The position numbers and the translations under genes are program-made. DNA of 10,578 nucleotides from Chloroflexia bacterium. GTDB taxonomy: Bacteria; Chloroflexota; Chloroflexia; Thermomicrobiales; UBA6265. The notes below the pieces were generated by a model, which made no database searches, was not told the DNA's origin, and saw only the letters and a program-made list of their open reading frames with translations. Location: positions 1 to 10,578 of the forward strand of contig JAUIGA010000083.1 of assembly GCA_030430125.1 (NCBI GenBank). The letters run 5' to 3'. Below, piece after piece: positions 6,363 to 10,578 of the stretch (the first letter of the stretch is position 1; each line of letters starts with the position of its first letter).

Positions 6363-6415
6363 CGCTGCATCGCATTGGACATTGAGTGGCCTGACTGGCG
6401 AGCGAGGAGGGCACG

Positions 6416-7471
6416 ATGCAGCGGGTCTTTCGCCTGGTAGACACGAGCGACCTGGAACCGGTCGGCACGAAGACGACGTCGGGGTTCGTCAACAGCGTCC
6501 GAGACAACGGTGTGATCGCGCCGATCCTTGTTGCGGAGGTGCCGGACACGGACGGGGTGATCTCGCTGCGGATCGTCGACGGCAACCGGCGCGTGCGTGC
6601 TGCGCAGGCGGCAGGACTGTCGAAGGTTCCGGCGGTAGTGTTGAAGGAAACCACGCCCGAGGACCACGCCCGACTGACACTGATCTGCAATCACCTGCGC
6701 TCGTTCAACTTTTACACAGAGTCGCTGGCGGCGACATCGCTCTCGGATGATGCGCGTGATATCGAGCGCAAGGCGAAGGCGATGGGGATGAGCGCGAGCC
6801 GGGTGGTCGGCATGGTCCGCAAGCTGGAGCGGATGCCGGCGCCGGTGCGGTCGGCCATGTACGAGGAGCGGATACAGGTCAGCTCCGCGACGGACGTCGC
6901 CGGCTTTCCGCCTGGTTTGCAGGATGAGGTGGTTGCGCGGTTGGAGCAGCGAGGCTGGCTCGATACGCGGACTGTCGCCACGATGAAGCAGGACTGGGAG
7001 GTGAGGCACGGGCCGATTAACCCCCGGACCGCGAAGCGAGCTCATCAAGTCCCTCCGCCGCCGCCAGACAACTGGGCCGATGCTCCGCCGGTAGCGATGG
7101 ATGACTCCGAACCGGGGGCGGCCATGAACGGGTGGCAGGTGCGCCCGGTGGGCGCGGCAGTACAGCCACCTTCGTCGACCGGATCGGACCAGGATGCTGG
7201 AACTGCCCCGACGCTTGCGCGACCGAGGGTCACAGAGATGCGGCGCGCGGGAGACATGCCCGGGAAGAGTGGGTACGAGCCCAACGTTTCGGCCTCTCGG
7301 CCGTCGGTCCGGTCCGAGCCAGCGATCGACGTCGAGATGGAGGCATTCGTGAAGTTGCTGGATGCGACGCTGGGTGATCTCGCGCGGGAAGGGCAACGGC
7401 TCGGTATCAGCCGGTCGGTGTGGGTCGATCGGGCGATGCGGGCATGGGTCGCCATTGATCCCGAGGAATGA
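6416..7471 (+). CDS. ParB/Srx-fold DNA-binding protein
   Basis: The protein has 351 residues; ATG 6416 follows AGGAGG by 5 nt. Residues 5-80 form a ParB/sulfiredoxin-like N-terminal domain: LVDTSDLEP (7-15), FVNSVRDNGVIAPILV (24-39), and the box-I-like IVDGNRRVRAAQAAGLSKVP (53-72), which corresponds to GERRxRAA in ParB. The box-II-like segment is diverged (NHLRSFNFYTES, 92-103). About 112-138 is a helix-turn-helix (DIERKAKAMGMSASRVVGMVRKL), followed by further helices to 195. A Pro-rich, low-complexity linker (about 205-300) leads to a short C-terminal module (305-347) whose GQRLGISRSVWVDRAMRAWV resembles a ribbon-helix-helix or dimerisation helix pair. It is not the chromosomal ParB: no parA neighbour is present and the boxes differ. 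Its role is unknown; an accessory regulator or nuclease-like factor is possible. The promoter carries an SOS-box-like operator, and a truncated gene lies just upstream. Confidence 0.75.
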   Translation: MQRVFRLVDTSDLEPVGTKTTSGFVNSVRDNGVIAPILVAEVPDTDGVISLRIVDGNRRVRAAQAAGLSKVPAVVLKETTPEDHARLTLICNHLRSFNFYTESLAATSLSDDARDIERKAKAMGMSASRVVGMVRKLERMPAPVRSAMYEERIQVSSATDVAGFPPGLQDEVVARLEQRGWLDTRTVATMKQDWEVRHGPINPRTAKRAHQVPPPPPDNWADAPPVAMDDSEPGAAMNGWQVRPVGAAVQPPSSTGSDQDAGTAPTLARPRVTEMRRAGDMPGKSGYEPNVSASRPSVRSEPAIDVEMEAFVKLLDATLGDLAREGQRLGISRSVWVDRAMRAWVAIDPEE

Positions 7472-7598
7472 TTCGTGCGGTGGTACTCCTGGCGGTGTCG
7501 AGTTGGTAGCCTGTTGGCCTCGATTCTTTCTTTGATCAGCAGCCCGGACGCGGCGCAAACGAAGGGACGGGCTCGGCATCGATCCGCCCCTGATGCGG

Positions 7599-7626
7599 TT
7601 GCGCGCTCGGACTCACGTGGTAGGGT
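7599..7626 (+). promoter_or_regulatory. Possible promoter of the methyltransferase gene
   Basis: TTGCGC (7599-7604) and TAGGGT (7621-7626) are 16 nt apart, in the style of GC-rich genomes. They would give a leader of roughly 95 nt to GTG 7728. The rest of the 256-nt gap after the ParB-like gene (7472-7727) holds no gene I can support. Confidence 0.3.
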
Positions 7627-7727
7627 CATTGGGAACCACGACGCTATGCCTCCTCCTGCCTGGTCGGGAATCGCAGCATGACTTCCCGCGCTGGCATCAG
7701 GTTGAGGCGACAAGGAGTTCCCGAATC

Positions 7728-8585
7728 GTGGCGACCGAAACACAGCTCGATTTCGACGATACCGGCAAGGTGGTCTTCGACGACTGTTACGACCAGCCGG
7801 ACCCGCGCGGGTATTTCACCTCGTTGCGGGGCTACGACTACCGTATCGCCGGCGAGGCGCAGCCGGTGATGCGCCAGGCGGTGGATGCGCTGCAGGCGCA
7901 CCGGTCGCTTGATGGGGTACGGGTGGTCGATGTCGGCAGCTCGTACGGCATCAATGCCGCCCTGCTGCGGCATGACATCTCGCTGGACGACCTCTACGCC
8001 CACTACGGCGATCCGGATATTGCCGGGCTCAGCCGCGACGAATTGCTTGAACGGGATCGGCGCTACTTCCACGCCCACCAGGCCGATACCGGCGCGGAGG
8101 TTGTTGGGGTCGATACGGCGGGCAACGCGGTTGACTACGCGGTCGAGGCCGGGTTGCTGGACGAGGGAATCACCGCCAACCTGGAGCAGGAGGCGCTCGA
8201 CGGCGACGCCCGCGACGCGCTCGCGGGGACTGACTTCGTCATGTCAACCGGGTGCATCGGCTATGTGACCGAGACGAGCATCGAGAAGATCATGGACGTG
8301 GTCGAGGAGCGCCGGCCGTGGATGGCGCACACCGTCTTGCGGATGTTCCCCTTCGAACCGTTCGAGGAGCTGCTGGCGGAACGGGGCTATCGTACCGAGC
8401 GCCTGGAGGGCACGCTGCGGCAGCGCCAGTTCGTCAACGAGGAGGAGCGCGCGCACGTGATCGAGAACCTCGGCGAGCTTGACATCAACCCTGCGGGCAA
8501 GGAGAGCGAGGGGTGGTACCACGCCAACGTCTTTTTCTCCCGGCCCGTTGAGGATGCCGCTTTCCCGGTGAACCTGGCGGTGTAG
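7728..8585 (+). CDS. Class I SAM-dependent methyltransferase-like protein
   Basis: The protein has 285 residues from GTG 7728, chosen because AAGGAG (7712-7717) lies 10 nt upstream; the open frame continues upstream, but the extension has no ribosome site and reads like non-coding DNA. The SAM-binding motif I is clear: RVVDVGSSYG (65-74, DxGxxxG). The acidic residue ending strand 2 is D129 in EVVGVDTAG (124-132). A third strand region is GTDFVMSTGCIGYVT (167-181). An insert of about 40 residues (83-122, DLYAHYGDPD and a charged helix) separates motifs I and II, longer than in minimal methyltransferases. Residues 20-45 (YDQPDPRGYF, GYDYRI) form an N-terminal cap. The substrate is unknown, and the methyl-transfer activity is a fold-level assignment. 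It converges on the hydantoinase-like gene with only 19 nt between stop codons. Confidence 0.72.
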   Translation: MATETQLDFDDTGKVVFDDCYDQPDPRGYFTSLRGYDYRIAGEAQPVMRQAVDALQAHRSLDGVRVVDVGSSYGINAALLRHDISLDDLYAHYGDPDIAGLSRDELLERDRRYFHAHQADTGAEVVGVDTAGNAVDYAVEAGLLDEGITANLEQEALDGDARDALAGTDFVMSTGCIGYVTETSIEKIMDVVEERRPWMAHTVLRMFPFEPFEELLAERGYRTERLEGTLRQRQFVNEEERAHVIENLGELDINPAGKESEGWYHANVFFSRPVEDAAFPVNLAV

Positions 8586-8604
8586 CCGGCGGCGAGACCC
8601 GGCA

Positions 8605-10158
8605 TCACCCGTCGTCGCGCAGATCCCCGACCGCCTTGGCGCGGATGCGGGTGGCGTTGCCGGGCAGGTAGGCGAGCGGGATGTCCTCGACATCGACGAT
8701 CTCGACCGTCGCCGGATCCGCCCCGGCGGCGATCGCCCGCTCCGTCGCCTCCGTCCGGGCCGTCGCCACCGCGTCGTCCCGCGATATGCCGTTCAACGCG
8801 AACACCCGGTCGACCTCGCCGCTGATCTGCGCGATCGCCGCGCCGACGGCGTTCGCCGCGGCGAAGTGGCGTGGCTTGACCAATTCGCCGACCCCATCCA
8901 CCTCCGTCACAAGGATCGAGCCGCCCCCGACGACGATCAGGTCGACATCGCCCGCCTGCGTCTTCATCCGGTCGACCCCCTGCGAGACCATCTCCCGGAT
9001 GCGAGCCGCCGCGCGGTTGACCAGCGCCGGGTCGAGCGTTGCCACTCGCGCGGGTTCGCCGAGAGTTGCCCAGCCGGCCGCGGCGGCGATGTCGGTCGCG
9101 GTCAGCGTTTCGCCGCCGAACACCAGGGCGTCGCGGGTGATGCGGTAGCCGACGCTGCGCGGCCCGATCCGCACGGTGTCGCTGTCGTTCGTCACGAATG
9201 AGCCGCCGCCGAGTCCGAAGGAGTAGACATCCGGCATGCGGAAGTTGGTGCGCACGCCGCCGACGTCGACCGCCAGCGATGAGCGCCGGGGGAAGCCGTC
9301 GGCCAGCACGCCGAGATCGCTGGTGGTGCCGCCGACGTCGAGCACGAGGGCATTCCGGCGGCCCGAAAGGAAGGCCGCGCCTCGTACCGAGTTCGATGGT
9401 CCCGAGGCGAAGGTGAGCACCGGGAACGCCTCGGCGAAGTCCGCGGTCATGAGTGTGCCGTCGTTCTGGGTGAGATAGAGCGGGGCGGCGATGCCCATGC
9501 CGGCGATGGCGGCGCGGAAGGCGGCGACGGTGCGCCGGGCGAGGGGGCGGAGGGCGGCGTTGAGGATGGCGGCATTCTCCCGCTCCAGCAACCCCAATTC
9601 TCCGACCTCACGGGATTTCGTGATCGCCGCTCCGGGCAGGAGCTCGCCCAACATCGCGGCGGCGTGGTCTTCCATCTCCGGATTCACCGGCGCGAAGGCG
9701 GCGGAGATGGCGACGTCGGTGATGCCGGCGTCCCGGATGCTCGCGGCGACGTGTTCCAGCTCGCCGGGGATCAGCGGGTGGATCTCGCGCCCGTCGAACT
9801 CGTTGCCGCCGTGGACCATGAATGCGTGGTTGCCGACCGCGTCGCGGATATCGGCGGGCCAGTCCATCATCGGCGGGATGGATTCCGATGCGGGGAGGGC
9901 AAGGCGGACGATGGCGGTCCGCGCCAGGTGGCGGCGCTCGATCACGGCGTTGGTGAAGTGGGTGGTGCCGATCATCACGCCGGCGATGCCGTCCGGCGCG
10001 ATGTTGCCAGCGGCGAGAATGTCGGAGACGGCGCTGACGATGCCGGTGGTGACGTCCTCGGTGGTTGGCGTCTTGCAGGTGGCGTGCACGGTGGTGCCGT
10101 GCATGAGGGCGGCGTCGGTGTTGGTGCCGCCGACGTCGATGCCGATGCGGAAGGTCAC
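8605..10158 (-). CDS. Hydantoinase/oxoprolinase A-type ASKHA protein (short form)
   Basis: The protein has 517 residues; GTG 10158 follows GGAG (10170-10167 region) by about 8-9 nt. It belongs to the hydantoinase/oxoprolinase superfamily with an actin-like ATPase fold. Visible motifs are phosphate-1 IGIDVGGTNTDAAL (5-18), GTTHFTNAV (64-72), TFASGPSNSVRGAAFLSG (249-266), phosphate-2 LVLDVGGTTSDLGVL (271-285), SFGLGGGS (313-320) and the adenosine-loop-like VVGGGSILV (409-417). It is the short form of about 515 residues and lacks the C-terminal region of HyuA proteins of about 690 residues. Family members use ATP to open or carboxylate cyclic amides or ketones; the substrate is unknown here. The usual partners, a HyuB-type subunit or a DUF917 protein, are not beside it: the downstream neighbour is a convergent methyltransferase and the upstream one a nucleotidyltransferase-like gene. 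It has its own promoter. Confidence 0.88.
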   Translation of the reverse strand: MTFRIGIDVGGTNTDAALMHGTTVHATCKTPTTEDVTTGIVSAVSDILAAGNIAPDGIAGVMIGTTHFTNAVIERRHLARTAIVRLALPASESIPPMMDWPADIRDAVGNHAFMVHGGNEFDGREIHPLIPGELEHVAASIRDAGITDVAISAAFAPVNPEMEDHAAAMLGELLPGAAITKSREVGELGLLERENAAILNAALRPLARRTVAAFRAAIAGMGIAAPLYLTQNDGTLMTADFAEAFPVLTFASGPSNSVRGAAFLSGRRNALVLDVGGTTSDLGVLADGFPRRSSLAVDVGGVRTNFRMPDVYSFGLGGGSFVTNDSDTVRIGPRSVGYRITRDALVFGGETLTATDIAAAAGWATLGEPARVATLDPALVNRAAARIREMVSQGVDRMKTQAGDVDLIVVGGGSILVTEVDGVGELVKPRHFAAANAVGAAIAQISGEVDRVFALNGISRDDAVATARTEATERAIAAGADPATVEIVDVEDIPLAYLPGNATRIRAKAVGDLRDDG

Positions 10159-10202
10159 GGTCGGGTCTCCAGGGGCGCGGGTCGATCGATTCGCTGGTGT
10201 TG

Positions 10203-10230
10203 ATTATCGACCGCTGCGCTGCACGGTCAA
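10203..10230 (-). promoter_or_regulatory. Sigma70-type promoter of the hydantoinase-like gene
   Basis: On the minus strand TTGACC (10230-10225) is followed after 16 nt by GATAAT (10208-10203); both match the consensus at 5/6. The expected start is near 10196, giving a leader of about 38 nt to GTG 10158. The inverted repeat at 10258-10279 lies just upstream of the -35, where activators commonly bind. Confidence 0.55.
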
Positions 10231-10257
10231 CCGAGGCACGCCAGGCGAAATCCGTAG

Positions 10258-10279
10258 ACCCGGATTTTGATATCCGGGT
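10258..10279. promoter_or_regulatory. 8-bp inverted repeat ACCCGGAT-N6-ATCCGGGT
   Basis: This is a perfect dyad with a 6-nt spacer (TTTGAT), 27 nt upstream of the -35 box of the hydantoinase-like gene. It is also about 75 nt past the stop of the upstream minus-strand gene, so it could instead form a 3' hairpin for that gene; no T-tract follows on the minus strand, which argues against an intrinsic terminator. An operator for a dimeric regulator is the more likely reading. Confidence 0.45.
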
Positions 10280-10354
10280 GTATTATGGTGGATGGCATTG
10301 CAGGGATGGAATCGATCGATGCCTACAGTTCGCACCCGGACAGCCGGATTGGGT

Positions 10355-10578
10355 CTACCGGTCGACGTCCGGTTCAGTGCTGGCTTCCAGCTCGGCGGTG
10401 GCCATCTCGATGAAGCTGACGGTGTCCGGGAGGGTGTCGACGGGTCCGTTGTCCTCCGGCGAGACGCGGCGCGCCAGCGCCATGTCGATCAGGCCAGTCC
10501 ATTCCGGGTGTCGGTCCTTCACCCACGCCGCCGCCCGCTGCTTGGACACGTGCTCGCCGGTGTGGTGGGTAACCAGCG
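10355..10578 (-). CDS. Aminoglycoside adenylyltransferase-like protein, C-terminal part (cut by window edge)
   Basis: Only the last 73 residues are visible: the frame is open to the right edge and ends at TAG 10355. The stretch TGEHVSKQRAAAWVKDRHPE, followed by WTGLIDMALARR, looks like the helical C-terminal domain (DUF4111 type) of AadA-like nucleotidyltransferases, where 'tGe.vSK..Aa.Wa' is a recurring pattern. A GTG at 10549 is in frame, but it falls inside this motif, so it is not the start. The last 30 residues are acidic. The catalytic N-terminal GSxxxGxxxxxSDxD region, if present, lies outside the window, so enzymatic identity and drug-resistance function cannot be judged here. Confidence 0.5.
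   Translation of the reverse strand, partial: LVTHHTGEHVSKQRAAAWVKDRHPEWTGLIDMALARRVSPEDNGPVDTLPDTVSFIEMATAELEASTEPDVDR

Noticed and set aside
7498..7533. Possible intrinsic terminator after the ParB-like gene (TCGAG/CTCGA stem followed by TTCTTTCTTT)
   Set aside because: The T-rich tail is suggestive, but the stem is only 5 bp with a 16-nt loop that does not pair further; too weak to call.
8586..8604. GCCGG/CCGGC stem between the convergent methyltransferase and hydantoinase-like genes as a bidirectional terminator
   Set aside because: Only 5 bp with a 9-nt loop and no T-tract on either strand.
9491..10270. Plus-strand open frames opposite the hydantoinase-like gene
   Set aside because: Ala/Arg/Ser-rich antisense frames; the minus strand holds all ASKHA motifs.
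10547..10549. GTG as the start of a 64-residue gene at the right edge
   Set aside because: The frame remains open and family-like upstream to the window edge (TGEH precedes VSK), so this is an internal codon of a longer gene.

Overview
The window is GC-rich, gene-dense bacterial chromosome. The mix of families (a Tat-exported quinoprotein-like propeller, a bacterial Vms1/eRF1-like protein, a BKACE aldolase-like enzyme and a short hydantoinase/oxoprolinase-type ASKHA protein), the strong AGGAGG-type ribosome sites and the style of the intergenic hairpin repeats suggest a Chloroflexota genome, perhaps Thermomicrobia-like. That placement is an inference from pattern; no rRNA or other phylogenetic marker is present.

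Layout from left to right. (1) Positions 1-1546, minus strand: the N-terminal 515 residues of a Tat-exported PQQ-dependent alcohol dehydrogenase-like beta-propeller, cut by the left edge. (2) A divergent 363-base intergenic region, rich in inverted repeats. (3) Plus-strand run: a baeRF/Vms1-like peptidyl-tRNA hydrolase-like protein (1910-3235), a PRPP-motif phosphoribosyltransferase (3310-4020) and a small protein with a ribbon-helix-helix-like C-terminus (4142-4663). (4) A 335-base non-coding mosaic of perfect hairpins between convergent genes. (5) A BKACE enzyme on the minus strand (4999-5940). (6) A 475-base stretch holding a C-terminal remnant of a beta-lactamase-fold serine hydrolase (minus) and then a strong promoter with a 14-bp palindrome exactly in its spacer. 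(7) A ParB/Srx-fold protein (6416-7471, plus) driven by that promoter. (8) A SAM-dependent methyltransferase-like protein (7728-8585, plus, GTG start). (9) A convergent 517-residue hydantoinase/oxoprolinase A-like protein (8605-10158, minus, GTG start) with its own promoter. (10) The C-terminal 73 residues of an aminoglycoside-adenylyltransferase-like protein (minus), cut by the right edge.

The genes do not form one obvious pathway; this is mostly a series of single-gene or two- to three-gene units. The most distinctive signal is the palindrome AGAACACGTGTTCT, which matches the Gram-positive-type LexA (SOS) box GAAC-N4-GTTC and sits between the -35 and -10 of the ParB-like gene, next to a broken gene. 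This suggests a damage-inducible accessory DNA-binding protein at a rearranged junction. I see no CRISPR array, tRNA, rRNA or transposase.
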